DNA from: an uncultured Bacteroides sp. | Lineage (GTDB): Bacteria; Bacteroidota; Bacteroidia; Bacteroidales; Bacteroidaceae | Direction: 5' to 3' | Assembly (NCBI GenBank): GCA_944321465.1 | Contig: CALULL010000003.1 | Span: 62,001-126,000 of the forward strand | DNA: 64,000 nucleotides | Part shown: positions 26,331-35,995 of the stretch, piece after piece | Layout of the letters: each line of letters starts with the position of its first letter | Numbering within the stretch: the first letter of the stretch is position 1 | Notes under the pieces: generated by a model | What the model was told of the DNA's origin: nothing | Seen by the model: the letters and a program-made list of their open reading frames with translations, nothing else | Databases searched by the model: none | Position numbers and translations under genes: made by a program

Positions 26331-28007
26331 ATGACGAATGAATTATTATCCCCCGATTATGTTTTTGAAGCCAGTTGGGAAGTTTGCAATAAAGTAGGTG
26401 GGATATATACGGTACTGTCCACGCATGCAAAGACGTTGCAGGAAAAAATGCGTGACAGGATATTCTTCATCGGGCCCGACATCTGGGCGGGCAAAGACAA
26501 TCCTTTGTTTATAGAGTCAGACAACCTGTGTGCCGCTTGGCGACAGCATGCGGCGGAGACGGACGGACTGAAAGTGCGCGTGGGCCGTTGGGATGTCCCA
26601 GGCAAGCCTATTGCCATTTTGGTGGACTTTCAACCGTTCTTTGCCAGCAAGAACGAAATCTATGGCGACATGTGGAATTCCTTTGGCGTAGACTCTCTAC
26701 ATGCTTACGGAGATTACGACGAGTCGTGCATGTTCGCTTATGCAACGGGACGAGTGGTGGAAAGTTTTTACCGCTATAACCTGACGGAGATGGACAAGGT
26801 CGTGTTCCAGGCCCATGAGTGGATGACGGGCATGGGGGCACTGTACGTTCGGAAGCGCGTACCTCAGGTGGCAACCGTCTTCACGACACATGCTACGTCG
26901 ATAGGCCGCTCGATAGCGGGCAACAATAAGCCCCTTTACGACTATCTCTTTGCGTACAATGGCGACCAGATGGCACAAGAACTGAACATGCAATCGAAGC
27001 ATTCGGTAGAAAAGCAGACCGCACACAACGTGGACTGCTTCACGACCGTGAGCGAGATAACCAACCACGAATGCTTGGAACTGCTTGAAAAACCGGCTGA
27101 CGTGATACTGATGAACGGGTTTGAGAACGACTTCGTCCCCCAAGGCGAAACTTTCGTACAAAAGCGTCGGGCCGCCCGTCGTCTGATGGTCCGCGTGGCA
27201 GAATGCCTGTTGGGGCAAGAGATTGACGAGGAAAATACACTGATGATTGGGACAAGTGGGCGTTATGAGTTCCGCAACAAAGGCATCGATGTCTTCCTGG
27301 AGGCGATGAACCGCCTGAACCGCGAGAAGAGCCTGAAGAAAAACGTATTGGCTTTTGTCAGTGTTCCCGGATGGGTTGGCTCGTGCCGCGAGGATCTGCT
27401 GGAACGCATGGCTCAACCGGAAGGGACGCGGTTTGACACGCCGCTGCATTGTCCCTACATCACGCATTGGCTGCACAACATGACTCACGACCAAGTGCTT
27501 GACATGCTGAAGTACTTGGGCATGGACAACGGACGAGAAGACCGCGTAAAAGTGATTTTCGTGCCGTGCTATCTGGATGGCAAGGATGGCATATTCAATA
27601 AGCCTTATTACGACCTGATTGTGGGCAATGACCTGAGTATCTATCCCTCTTACTACGAGCCTTGGGGCTACACGCCGTTGGAGAGTGTCGCTTTTCATGT
27701 GCCGACCATTACGACAGATTTGGCAGGCTTTGGCCTCTGGGTGAAGAGCCTGGAAGGACAGGACGGAATAGCCGATGGGGTAGAAGTGTTGCACCGTTCG
27801 GACTACAACTACTCGGAAGTGGCTGATGGGATAAAGGACACTGTAAGCATATTCTCGGGTAAATCGGCCCAAGAAGTAACCCTTATGAGGGAACGTGCCG
27901 CAAGTGTGGCGGAAAAGGCTTTGTGGAAGTACTTCATCCGCTATTATTATCAGGCCTACGACTTGGCCTTGCGCAAGGCGGCTGAACGGCAGAAAGTCAT
28001 CGGTTGA
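26331..28007 (+). CDS. Glycogen/starch synthase, GT3-like
   Basis: This 558-residue glycosyltransferase opens [20 protein letters not shown], which contains the KVGG sugar-nucleotide loop. The acceptor-side [18 protein letters not shown] (about residues 440-457) is the family's retaining GT-B glutamate motif. Overall it resembles the eukaryotic-type synthase (GT3) found in Bacteroidetes rather than bacterial GlgA (GT5). It extends alpha-1,4-glucan from a nucleotide-glucose. It is followed after 100 bases by glycogen phosphorylase, so synthesis and breakdown genes share an operon. The plus strand ATG follows a good promoter box. Confidence 0.92.
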   Translation: MTNELLSPDYVFEASWEVCNKVGGIYTVLSTHAKTLQEKMRDRIFFIGPDIWAGKDNPLFIESDNLCAAWRQHAAETDGLKVRVGRWDVPGKPIAILVDFQPFFASKNEIYGDMWNSFGVDSLHAYGDYDESCMFAYATGRVVESFYRYNLTEMDKVVFQAHEWMTGMGALYVRKRVPQVATVFTTHATSIGRSIAGNNKPLYDYLFAYNGDQMAQELNMQSKHSVEKQTAHNVDCFTTVSEITNHECLELLEKPADVILMNGFENDFVPQGETFVQKRRAARRLMVRVAECLLGQEIDEENTLMIGTSGRYEFRNKGIDVFLEAMNRLNREKSLKKNVLAFVSVPGWVGSCREDLLERMAQPEGTRFDTPLHCPYITHWLHNMTHDQVLDMLKYLGMDNGREDRVKVIFVPCYLDGKDGIFNKPYYDLIVGNDLSIYPSYYEPWGYTPLESVAFHVPTITTDLAGFGLWVKSLEGQDGIADGVEVLHRSDYNYSEVADGIKDTVSIFSGKSAQEVTLMRERAASVAEKALWKYFIRYYYQAYDLALRKAAERQKVIG

Positions 28008-28107
28008 AATAGAGAAAGAAGGCTGTGCGGACATTCACCGCAACTACAATACAAATAGTATATTTTTTAAGGAAGAAAAGATTTTTATCAATCAAAGTTT
28101 TACGGTA

Positions 28108-30672
28108 ATGAGGATTAAAGTTAGTAATGTAAATGCTCCCAATTGGAAGGATGTGACGGTGAAATCGCACATACCAGCCGAGCTGGAAAAATTGTCAGAG
28201 CTGGCACGTAACATCTGGTGGTCGTGGAATTACGAGGCCACCGAGTTGTTCAGAGACCTTGACCCTATTCTTTGGAAAGAAGTCGGGCAAAACCCTGTTC
28301 TTTTGCTTGAACGCATGAGCTATGCCAAGCTCGAAGAGTTGGCGCATAACGATGTTGTGGTGCGCCGATTGGAGTATGTATATTCCAAGTTCCGCACGTA
28401 TATGGATGTGGAACCCGACCGGAAACGTCCTTCGGTAGCTTATTTCAGCATGGAATATGGCTTGACGAATGTTCTCAGGATATACTCAGGCGGCCTTGGG
28501 GTATTGGCCGGTGACTACCTGAAAGAGGCTTCCGACAGCAACGTCGATTTGTGTGGTGTCGGTTTCCTTTACCGCTATGGCTATTTCACGCAGTCGCTCT
28601 CGATGGACGGCCAGCAGATTGCCAACTACGAGTCTCAGAACTTTGGCCAGCTGCCTTTAGAGCCCGTGCTCGACGAAAATGGCAAGCACCTGATAGTGGA
28701 TGTTCCTTACTTGGACTATTTCGTACATGCTTTTGTGTGGAGAGTCAACGTAGGTCGTGTGTCGCTCTATCTGTTGGACACGGACAACGAAATGAACAGT
28801 GAGTTCGACCGTTCTATCACGCACCAACTCTACGGGGGCGATTGGGAGAACCGACTGAAGCAGGAAATATTGCTTGGCATAGGCGGCATTCTGATGCTGA
28901 AGAAACTGGGTATAAAGAAAGATATATATCACTGCAACGAAGGGCACGCTGCCTTGATTAACGTTCAGCGCATCTGTGACTATGTGGCAGAAGGGCTGAC
29001 TTATGACCAAGCCATTGAACTGGTTCGCGCCTCCTCGCTCTACACCGTGCATACGCCTGTTCCGGCTGGTCACGACTATTTTGACGAAGGCTTGTTTGGT
29101 AAGTACATGGGCGGATACCCGGCTCGCATGGGAATTTCCTGGGACGATTTGATGGACTTGGGACGCAACAACCCGGGAGACAAAGGCGAGCGTTTCTGCA
29201 TGTCTGTCTTTGCCTGCAACACATCGCAGGAAGTCAACGGCGTGAGCAAGCTTCATGGCAAAGTGTCTCAAGAGATGTTCTCGCCAATCTGGAAGGGATA
29301 TTTCCCGGAAGAAAACCACGTTGGCTATGTCACCAATGGCGTACACTTCCCGACGTGGAGCGCTACCGAATGGAAACAACTCTATGGTGCTCACTTTGAC
29401 GAGAATTTCTGGTACGACCAGTCCAATCCCAAGATTTGGGAGGCTATCTACGATGTTCCAGATGCTGAAATCTGGAAGACTCGCCAAGGACTGAAACGGA
29501 AACTGATAGACTTCATACGCAAGGAGTTCTCGGCAAGCTGGCTGAAGAACCAAGGCGATCCGTCCCGCATTGTCTCTTTGCTGGAAAGCATCAACCCCAA
29601 TGCGTTGCTTATCGGTTTCGCACGCCGTTTTGCCACGTACAAGCGTGCTCATTTACTCTTCACGGACTTGGATCGTTTGTCGAGAATTGTGAACAATCCC
29701 AAATATCCGGTTCAGTTCCTTTTTGCCGGCAAAGCACATCCGCATGATGGTGCAGGACAGGGGCTGATAAAACGCATTATTGAGATTTCGCGCCGTCCTG
29801 AGTTCCTTGGTAAGATTATCTTCCTGGAGAACTACGACATGCACTTGGCACGCCGGTTGGTTTCGGGTGTGGACATCTGGATGAATACGCCTACACGTCC
29901 TTTGGAGGCATCCGGTACGTCGGGTGAGAAGGCTCTTATGAATGGTGTTGTCAATTTCTCGGTACTTGACGGCTGGTGGCTTGAAGGCTATCGCGAAGGT
30001 GCGGGCTGGGCATTGACTGACAAACGCACTTACCAAGACCAGAACCAGCAGGATCAACTCGATGCCGCTACGATATATAGCATTCTGGAGCAGCAAATCA
30101 TCCCCTTGTATTACGACCAGAACGAAGCGGGCTATTCAGAAGGCTGGGTAAAAACCATCAAAAATAGCATAGCCCAGATTGCTCCGCACTACACCATGAA
30201 GCGTCAGCTTGATGACTACTACAGCAAGTTCTACAACAAGTTGGCAACCCGTTTCCAAAAGCTCGCCGCCAACGATTACGCCAAGGCAAAAGAAATAGCA
30301 GCTTGGAAAGAACAGGTAGTAGAGAAATGGGATAGCATAGAGGTCGTTTCATGCCAGAAGTCCGAAGAGATGCTGAAGGCTTCGCTCGAAAGTGGACGTG
30401 AATATACGGTGACATTTGTCATCGATGAAAAGGGCTTGAACGACTCGATAGGACTTGAACTGGTAACGACTTGTACCGGCAACGATGGCAAACAGCACAT
30501 ATATTCGGTAGACCCGTTCCAGGTAATCAAACGAGAAGGAAACCTCTATACTTTCCAGGCTAAACACAAGATAGAAAATGCCGGAAGCTTCAAGGTGTCT
30601 TATCGCATGTTCCCGAAGAATCCTGATTTGCCCCATCGTCAAGACTTCTGTTATGTACGTTGGTTCATTTGA
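28108..30672 (+). CDS. glgP: Alpha-glucan (glycogen) phosphorylase, GT35
   Basis: The protein has 854 residues from the ATG at 28108; the frame is open further upstream but the alignment to family starts near here. The N-terminal DUF3417-type segment has [14 protein letters not shown]. The active region has [10 protein letters not shown] and HTPVPAGHD. The PLP lysine sits in [14 protein letters not shown], followed by [15 protein letters not shown]. This is the shorter alpha-glucan phosphorylase group rather than the classic 800-plus GlgP with its GTGNMK motif. It releases glucose-1-phosphate from glycogen. A strong terminator follows. Confidence 0.94.
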   Translation: MRIKVSNVNAPNWKDVTVKSHIPAELEKLSELARNIWWSWNYEATELFRDLDPILWKEVGQNPVLLLERMSYAKLEELAHNDVVVRRLEYVYSKFRTYMDVEPDRKRPSVAYFSMEYGLTNVLRIYSGGLGVLAGDYLKEASDSNVDLCGVGFLYRYGYFTQSLSMDGQQIANYESQNFGQLPLEPVLDENGKHLIVDVPYLDYFVHAFVWRVNVGRVSLYLLDTDNEMNSEFDRSITHQLYGGDWENRLKQEILLGIGGILMLKKLGIKKDIYHCNEGHAALINVQRICDYVAEGLTYDQAIELVRASSLYTVHTPVPAGHDYFDEGLFGKYMGGYPARMGISWDDLMDLGRNNPGDKGERFCMSVFACNTSQEVNGVSKLHGKVSQEMFSPIWKGYFPEENHVGYVTNGVHFPTWSATEWKQLYGAHFDENFWYDQSNPKIWEAIYDVPDAEIWKTRQGLKRKLIDFIRKEFSASWLKNQGDPSRIVSLLESINPNALLIGFARRFATYKRAHLLFTDLDRLSRIVNNPKYPVQFLFAGKAHPHDGAGQGLIKRIIEISRRPEFLGKIIFLENYDMHLARRLVSGVDIWMNTPTRPLEASGTSGEKALMNGVVNFSVLDGWWLEGYREGAGWALTDKRTYQDQNQQDQLDAATIYSILEQQIIPLYYDQNEAGYSEGWVKTIKNSIAQIAPHYTMKRQLDDYYSKFYNKLATRFQKLAANDYAKAKEIAAWKEQVVEKWDSIEVVSCQKSEEMLKASLESGREYTVTFVIDEKGLNDSIGLELVTTCTGNDGKQHIYSVDPFQVIKREGNLYTFQAKHKIENAGSFKVSYRMFPKNPDLPHRQDFCYVRWFI

Positions 30673-30691
30673 TGATTTCTAAAATAGCAAT

Positions 30692-30738
30692 GTTGTTGTC
30701 TTTCCTCTCGCTTGTAGAGGGAAGACAACATTCTTTTT
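30692..30738 (+). terminator. Terminator of the glycogen operon
   Basis: A stem TGTTGTCTTTCCTCT pairs with AGAGGGAAGACAACA around the loop CGCTTGT, followed by TTCTTTTT. It begins about 20 bases after the phosphorylase stop. Confidence 0.85.
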
Positions 30739-30825
30739 ACGCCCTGGATTGGCGAGGGGGGGCTTTCTTCATTCGGAACGGCTATCGTGCGCAGTTGAGG
30801 CATGTGTCTCAAAGGTTCCTTTTTT

Positions 30826-30866
30826 TACCCAAATTGTTTGGGACTCTAATGACCGATTTGGGTTTA
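30826..30866. repeat. Short derivative of the inverted-repeat element
   Basis: ACCCAAATTG, then TCTAATGACCGATTTGGGTT: both ends of the 200-base element with the interior missing, able to form a hairpin. It lies between the glycogen operon terminator and the M23 peptidase gene. Confidence 0.7.
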
Positions 30867-30940
30867 ATAGGTTATCCGTTCTTTGCCGCAAGTTTCAACA
30901 GTTGTATAAGTAAGATTGTTATAGAATAGGAAATAGAGTA

Positions 30941-32197
30941 ATGAAATTGAAGAGAAAGTACTCCGTATGGCTGGTTGTAGCCCTGCTGGCCGTAGCAATA
31001 GTCGCGTTGCTCCTGACGTTTCCCGAACGGAGCGGAACAGAAGAACTGGACGAGGTTCTTGTGACGGACTCGACCGAGGTAGAAGAAATCGTTTACAAAT
31101 ACAATATACCGGATGACAGGTATGATGTCGACTACGGCATCGTAAAGCCAGGACAAAACCTGTCACACATCTTGTCGGACCATGGCTTGTCCCGCCGGGA
31201 AATCCATCGGCTTAGCGAGAAATCCAAACCGGTGTTTGATGTGCGCAAAATCCGAAGCGGGCAGGCTTACGCTGTTTTCAAGACAAAAGACAACATCTCC
31301 CGGACTGTTTACTTCGTGTACGAACAAGACCCGAAGTCATATGTGGTATTTGATTTGCAGGGAGACTACAACGTATATCTTGGACAAAACCCTGTGGAGT
31401 GGAGGCGGCAGGAGGTGCGAGGCAATGTCGAAGGCTCGCTATGGGTTGCCATGCAGAAAAGGCAGACCTCTCCCTTATTGGCCGTCGAGTTGTCCCACAT
31501 CTTTGGGTGGACAATTGATTTCTTCGGCTTGCAGAAGCACGACGAGTTTCGCGTCCTGTACGAGCAGGAATATGTAGACGACACGCCGCTGGCAAACTTT
31601 CATGTCTTGGCTGCTTCGTTTGTCCACGACGACAGCACCTATTATGCCATACCGTTCGTTCAGGACGGAGAAGAGTTGTATTATGGATTGACAGGCAACA
31701 GTCTGGAGGGTGCCTTCCTGAAGGCTCCGCTAGACTTTTACCGCATCTCCTCACGCTTTTCCAATAGCCGTTACCACCCGCTGTTGAAACGTTACAGGGC
31801 ACATCATGGCGTTGACTATGCGGCACCGGCAGGGACGCCGGTCTATGCAATAGGCGATGGAAAGGTAATAGCCAAAGGTTACCAAGCCAAAGGTGGGGGG
31901 AACTATCTGAAGATACGCCACAACAGTGTCTATGTCACGGTCTATATGCATCTTTCACGGTTTGCCAAAGGCATGAAGGTCGGAAAGGCGGTGAAGCAGA
32001 AAGAGACGATAGGCTACGTGGGTTCTACGGGGCTTTCGACCGGCCCTCATCTCGACTTCCGCGTTTTTGAGAATGGCAAACCGATAAATCCCTTGCGCAT
32101 CAAGTCGCAACCCAAAAAGCCGATTAGCCCCGCCCTGATGGACAGCTTCGTCGTGGTACGCGACTCGTTGGTGCGTCGTCTGTCGACCATACAATAG
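30941..32197 (+). CDS. M23-family peptidase, zinc site altered
   Basis: The protein has 418 residues. An N-terminal membrane anchor or signal (about residues 8-28) is followed by an OapA/LysM-like segment (VKPGQNLSHILSDHGLS). The C-terminal LytM/M23 domain has HHGVDYAAPAGTPVYAIGDG (H288, D292) and, later, GPHLDFRVFENGKPINPL. The usual HLH is HLD here (H370, D372), so one zinc-ligand histidine is replaced by aspartate. It may still bind metal or may act as a LytM-type activator of amidases. It is probably periplasmic and involved in peptidoglycan remodelling. It has its own terminator. Confidence 0.88.
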   Translation: MKLKRKYSVWLVVALLAVAIVALLLTFPERSGTEELDEVLVTDSTEVEEIVYKYNIPDDRYDVDYGIVKPGQNLSHILSDHGLSRREIHRLSEKSKPVFDVRKIRSGQAYAVFKTKDNISRTVYFVYEQDPKSYVVFDLQGDYNVYLGQNPVEWRRQEVRGNVEGSLWVAMQKRQTSPLLAVELSHIFGWTIDFFGLQKHDEFRVLYEQEYVDDTPLANFHVLAASFVHDDSTYYAIPFVQDGEELYYGLTGNSLEGAFLKAPLDFYRISSRFSNSRYHPLLKRYRAHHGVDYAAPAGTPVYAIGDGKVIAKGYQAKGGGNYLKIRHNSVYVTVYMHLSRFAKGMKVGKAVKQKETIGYVGSTGLSTGPHLDFRVFENGKPINPLRIKSQPKKPISPALMDSFVVVRDSLVRRLSTIQ

Positions 32198-32225
32198 CGC
32201 AGACTGTTTTCTGGGAAAGAAAGAG

Positions 32226-32271
32226 AAAGGTGGACACCCAAGTCCCGCGCAGGACTGGGTGTCCACCTTTT
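32226..32271. terminator. Bidirectional terminator between the M23 and CobW genes
   Basis: A near-perfect stem AAGGTGGACACCCAAGTCC pairs with GGACTGGGTGTCCACCTTTT. It ends both the plus-strand peptidase and the minus-strand GTPase. Confidence 0.9.
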
Positions 32272-32300
32272 GTGCTCGATGCAGCCGGACCGGGACCGGA

Positions 32301-33548
32301 CTACTCTTCCAAGCAGTTATCCAGGTCGCGTGCGATTTGCTCCTTGTCGAGATGCTGGCCTATGAATACGATTTTCTCCATCCGGTCGCCGTACTGCTCA
32401 TCCCAGTCGCGCAACAGGCCGGGTTCTTGCTGCATCAGTTTTATCAAGTCCTCTTCTGGGGCCGTCGCATACCATAGTCCGGCTTCTTTCAGCAGCTTCT
32501 GCCTGCCTGCTTGCTCGAAGAGGTAGGACATGTCACGGTTGTGGCTGAAATAGCAGACGCCTTTGGCACGAATGACGTTGCCGGGCCACCGGGTAGCTAC
32601 GAACTGGTCGAACTTGTGAATGTCAAATGCCGGGCGTCGATAGTAGACGAATGTCCCGATGCCATATTCCTCGACCTCGCTTTTTCCGTGTTCGTGGTGA
32701 TGCTCATGGTGGTGTTCGTGATGGTGATCCTCCTCTTCTTCGTGGTGGTGTCCGTGTGCGGCACGCTCTTCGTCGGGAGTCATCTGCCGTTCGATGCCTC
32801 TTATCCACCCGGCAGACGTGGCCACGCGCTCAAAGTCGAACAGGCGTGTGTTGAGCAGCTTGTTGAGTTCCACATTGGCGTAATCGCACTCGATGATTTC
32901 GGCGGCAGGCTGCAACGTGTGCAGGATGCTTTTGATGCGCCCCAGCTCTTCCGCCCCGACTTCCGATGCCTTGTTCAGCAGGATGATGTTGCAGAACTCT
33001 ATTTGCTGCACGATGAGGTTCTCGATGTCCTCCTCGTCAATGTCCTTGCGCGTCAGCCGGTCGCCGCAGGAAAACTCGTCTTCCAGACGCAAGGCATCGA
33101 CCACCGTGACAATGGAGTCCAACCGGCACAGGCCGTATTTGGTGTACGCCCCCTTCATGCGGGGAATGGAGCAAATGGTCTGTGCTATTGGCTCGGGTTC
33201 GCAGATGCCGCTTGCCTCGATGACGATGTAGTCGAAGCGTTGCAACTTCATCAGGTCGAAGATTTGTTCCACCAGGTCCATCTTGAGCGTGCAGCAGATG
33301 CACCCGTTCTGCAAAGCCACAAGGCTGTCGTCCTTTTTGCCCACTATGCCTTCCTTCTGTATGAGGCTGGCATCGATGTTCACCTCTCCTATGTCGTTGA
33401 CAATGACGGCAAACTTAATGCCCTTTCCATTGGCAAGGATGTGGTTTACCAACGTCGTTTTCCCGCTTCCCAAGTAGCCGGTCAGGAGCAGCACTGGGAC
33501 TTCTTTCGCGCTTTTATCCTCTTGTTTCATAGACTGTGTTGTGCTCAT
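32301..33548 (-). CDS. CobW/COG0523-family GTPase (metal chaperone-like)
   Basis: The protein has 415 residues from the ATG at 33548; a GTG nine codons upstream overlaps the promoter box and is rejected. The Walker A motif is GYLGSGKTTLVNHIL. The metal-binding CxCC motif is in NGCICCTLKMD, and NKASEVG serves as the guanine motif. A histidine-rich stretch of about 20 residues follows (HHEEEEDHHHEHHHEHHH), typical of zinc-related members. The C-terminal CobW_C domain ends the protein. It probably inserts or traffics zinc under limitation; the exact client is unknown. A promoter box lies 27 bases upstream. Confidence 0.88.
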   Translation of the reverse strand: MSTTQSMKQEDKSAKEVPVLLLTGYLGSGKTTLVNHILANGKGIKFAVIVNDIGEVNIDASLIQKEGIVGKKDDSLVALQNGCICCTLKMDLVEQIFDLMKLQRFDYIVIEASGICEPEPIAQTICSIPRMKGAYTKYGLCRLDSIVTVVDALRLEDEFSCGDRLTRKDIDEEDIENLIVQQIEFCNIILLNKASEVGAEELGRIKSILHTLQPAAEIIECDYANVELNKLLNTRLFDFERVATSAGWIRGIERQMTPDEERAAHGHHHEEEEDHHHEHHHEHHHEHGKSEVEEYGIGTFVYYRRPAFDIHKFDQFVATRWPGNVIRAKGVCYFSHNRDMSYLFEQAGRQKLLKEAGLWYATAPEEDLIKLMQQEPGLLRDWDEQYGDRMEKIVFIGQHLDKEQIARDLDNCLEE

Positions 33549-33574
33549 CTTTTCATCAGAATTTATACGTCGCA

Positions 33575-33582
33575 CAAATATA
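33575..33582 (-). promoter_or_regulatory. Bacteroidetes -7 box ahead of the CobW gene
   Basis: It reads TATATTTG on the minus strand, 27 bases before the chosen ATG, which supports that start over the upstream GTG. Confidence 0.55.
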
Positions 33583-34259
33583 GGGCTTATTCCCTTTGGG
33601 TAGTGTGTATATATGTTAAGTAAGGCATAGGAATATGCAATAGCAGCCGCAAATGCCTATCATGGCACATTGTTTCCGGCTCCGTCTTCCTGGCAGTGCC
33701 GTATGTGCGCGACATGTAGGTACGGCACTCTTTCGCACTTATATATCGGACACTTGCGCAGGTCGTAGGCAGACAGTATATAATGTGTCTGCCAAAGAGT
33801 ATATATAGTCTTCGCCACACACTTCCGTATGTCCGAACAGGGGATGGCCGGATGGGGGGGGAGATAGGCGAAGGGAAATTCTGACATTTGATGCTTAAAA
33901 CCAATAGGCTATACAGGTGCCTCGCGAGTTGCAGCGGAAACGCCACCCGTTCTGGTCCGATGAGCCTGGGCGGGTGGTACGCCGTCCCGAAGCAGGGGAA
34001 GGCGGTAAGGTAAGAAGACATGATACGTACGGGTACGGAGGACACCTCGGTGTCCGGCTTCGGGCTGTCGGCATCGGAAAGGCTTGTCGTTGTCATTGCC
34101 TGCGATGGGGACATGGCAAATACAGAGAGGAAAGAAAGCACACTTTTCTAACGACCGATTGGGGCTTAAGAAACAATAAAAAAACAAAAAGCAAGAGACT
34201 GTATCGGGGGAGGACGGACGAGAATAAGTATTTTTGCTTGGACCAACGAGCAACGGAGT
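33583..34259. other. Long gene-free stretch with palindromes and one repeat end
   Basis: There are about 680 bases without a convincing gene between divergent cobW and crp. Seen here are AT-rich palindromic patches (around 33610-33630 and 33770-33820), possibly a decayed array with a period near 24, an eight-G run near 33860, and a lone element end TAACGACCGATTGGGGCTTA (34149-34168). A TATTTTTG box lies about 34229. Minus-strand open frames here have no gene-like composition. Confidence 0.5.
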
Positions 34260-34937
34260 ATGGAGACAATGTATGACACGTTATTGCAGCTGCCCCTCTT
34301 TCAAGGACTGTCCAAAGAGGACTTGACCAACATACTGGCCAAGGTAAAGTTGCACTTTCTTCGGTTTAAGGACGATGAGGTGATTTTGGAGGCGGGCACG
34401 ACATGCGATTTGTTCATGTTCATCATAAAGGGAGCGATTTCGGCGACGACCATATCCCCGGACGGCTCGTACGAAGTGACGGAGTTTGTCCATGCCCCCT
34501 GCCTGTTAGAGCCTCAGTCCATGTTCGGCATGAACACGCAGTTTGTTTCCACCTACACTGCCCAGACCGAGGTGCAGGCCGTCAGCATCGACAAGGATTT
34601 CGTCGTGAAGGAACTGTTGAAGTACGACATCTTCCGGCTGAACTACATCAACCAGATTGGTTACCGGGCACAGCTCTTGGCCGCCAAGCTGTGGAGCAGC
34701 GAACGCCTGTCGGTAGAGGGGCGCATTGTCCACTTCCTGCAAATGCACACGGAGCGCAATGTCGGGCGCAAGGAGCTGAAGGTAAAGATGGAGCGGCTGG
34801 CACACATCGTCAACGACACGCGGCTGTCCGTGTCCCGGGCGTTGAACGACATGCAGTCGCGCGGTCTGCTCCGGCTGTCGAGGGGAGAAATCGTCATCCC
34901 CGACATGGCCTTGCTGCTGCGCAACAGCCGGGAATGA
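34260..34937 (+). CDS. Crp/Fnr-family transcription regulator
   Basis: The protein has 225 residues. The N-terminal cyclic-nucleotide-binding-like beta barrel has FKDDEVILEAGTTCDLFMFI and IKGAISATT. The long dimer helix is followed by a C-terminal winged helix (MERLAHIVNDTRLSVSRALNDM). There is no obvious cysteine set for an Fnr-type cluster, so the effector is unknown. It lies 93 bases upstream of an AraC-type regulator in the same direction. Together they may form a regulatory pair; the targets are not evident. Confidence 0.88.
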   Translation: METMYDTLLQLPLFQGLSKEDLTNILAKVKLHFLRFKDDEVILEAGTTCDLFMFIIKGAISATTISPDGSYEVTEFVHAPCLLEPQSMFGMNTQFVSTYTAQTEVQAVSIDKDFVVKELLKYDIFRLNYINQIGYRAQLLAAKLWSSERLSVEGRIVHFLQMHTERNVGRKELKVKMERLAHIVNDTRLSVSRALNDMQSRGLLRLSRGEIVIPDMALLLRNSRE

Positions 34938-35030
34938 AAGCCCCGTGCAGAAAGGCTGCAAGCACTCTGAAACAAACCCCACCCACACACTACTCATACA
35001 ATAATCAAACCCAACAGAGAATACAAACTT

Positions 35031-35936
35031 ATGGAAGACTTCGTAAAACTGGATACCGTAGAACAGTACTACAAGTTGTTCGGAATGGTCGGTCCGACCC
35101 ACCCGCTGGTCGGTGTCATCGACTTGAAGGAGGCCACCCGCATGCCGTCGCATTTCACGGTGAACTACGGCGTGTATGCCCTTTACCTGAAAGACACCAA
35201 ATGCGGAAACATACGCTACGGGCGGCAGACCTACGACTACGACGAGGGCACCGTGGTGAGTTTTGCACCGGGACAGATTGCCACCGTCGAGATGCAGGAA
35301 GGTGTCATGCCCTCGGCCAGGGGCATACTGTTCCATCCCGACCTGATACGGGGCACATCGCTGGGACAGGACATCCGAAAGTACTCTTTCTTCGCCTATT
35401 CTTCTTCCGAGGCTCTGCACCTGTCCGATGACGAAAAGGACATCTTTCTGGACTGCCTTGCCAAGCTCAAGGCCGAGCTGCAACGTCCCATCGACAAGTA
35501 CACCCGGAAGCTGCTGGCCCGTACCATCGAGCTGTTGCTTGACTATTGTATGCGCTTCTACGATCGCCAGTTCACCACCCGTACCAGTGCCAACAAAGAC
35601 GTGCTGACGCGCTTCGAGAACCTGCTCGACGAGTATTTTGCCAGCGACAGTCCCCTGCAGAGGGGGTTGCCGACGGTGAAGTACTTTGCCGACAAAGTGT
35701 GCCTTTCGCCCAACTATTTTGGCGACCTCATAAAGAAAGAAACCGGCAAGACAGCGCAAGAATACATCCAGGCCAGACTGATTAGTCAGGCTAAGGACTT
35801 GATACTGTCTACCAATAAGACTGTGAGCGAGATAGCCTACGAGCTGGGCTTCCAGTACTCGCAGCACTTCAACCGCGTCTTCAAGCGGGACGTGGGCTGC
35901 ACGCCCGGCGAATACCGCAAAGCGTCCCTGAGCTGA
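35031..35936 (+). CDS. AraC-family transcription regulator
   Basis: The protein has 301 residues. The N-terminal cupin-like sensor region contains VVSFAPGQIATVEM. The C-terminal two-HTH AraC domain contains VCLSPNYFGDLIKKETGK, then TVSEIAYELGFQYSQHFNRV, ending GCTPGEYRK. This matches the AraC regulators common in Bacteroidetes that sense small hydrophobic or phenolic compounds, but the ligand is unknown. It follows the Crp-like gene with no terminator in between. Confidence 0.9.
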   Translation: MEDFVKLDTVEQYYKLFGMVGPTHPLVGVIDLKEATRMPSHFTVNYGVYALYLKDTKCGNIRYGRQTYDYDEGTVVSFAPGQIATVEMQEGVMPSARGILFHPDLIRGTSLGQDIRKYSFFAYSSSEALHLSDDEKDIFLDCLAKLKAELQRPIDKYTRKLLARTIELLLDYCMRFYDRQFTTRTSANKDVLTRFENLLDEYFASDSPLQRGLPTVKYFADKVCLSPNYFGDLIKKETGKTAQEYIQARLISQAKDLILSTNKTVSEIAYELGFQYSQHFNRVFKRDVGCTPGEYRKASLS

Positions 35937-35995
35937 ACCGGGGGAGTAATACCGACGACAAAAACACTACATCCATACAACAACAATTGCACGAC

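Noticed and set aside
27895-28107. Longer N terminus for glycogen phosphorylase overlapping the synthase gene
   Set aside because: The 71 extra residues overlap the synthase end and a spacer and have no family similarity; the ATG at 28108 fits the family start.
33549-33575. GTG start for the CobW GTPase
   Set aside because: It coincides with the -7 promoter box, so it would be at or before the transcription start.
33587-34141. A 184-residue minus-strand open frame upstream of the Crp-like gene
   Set aside because: It covers palindromes and a repeat end, has no recognisable domain and an unlikely composition.
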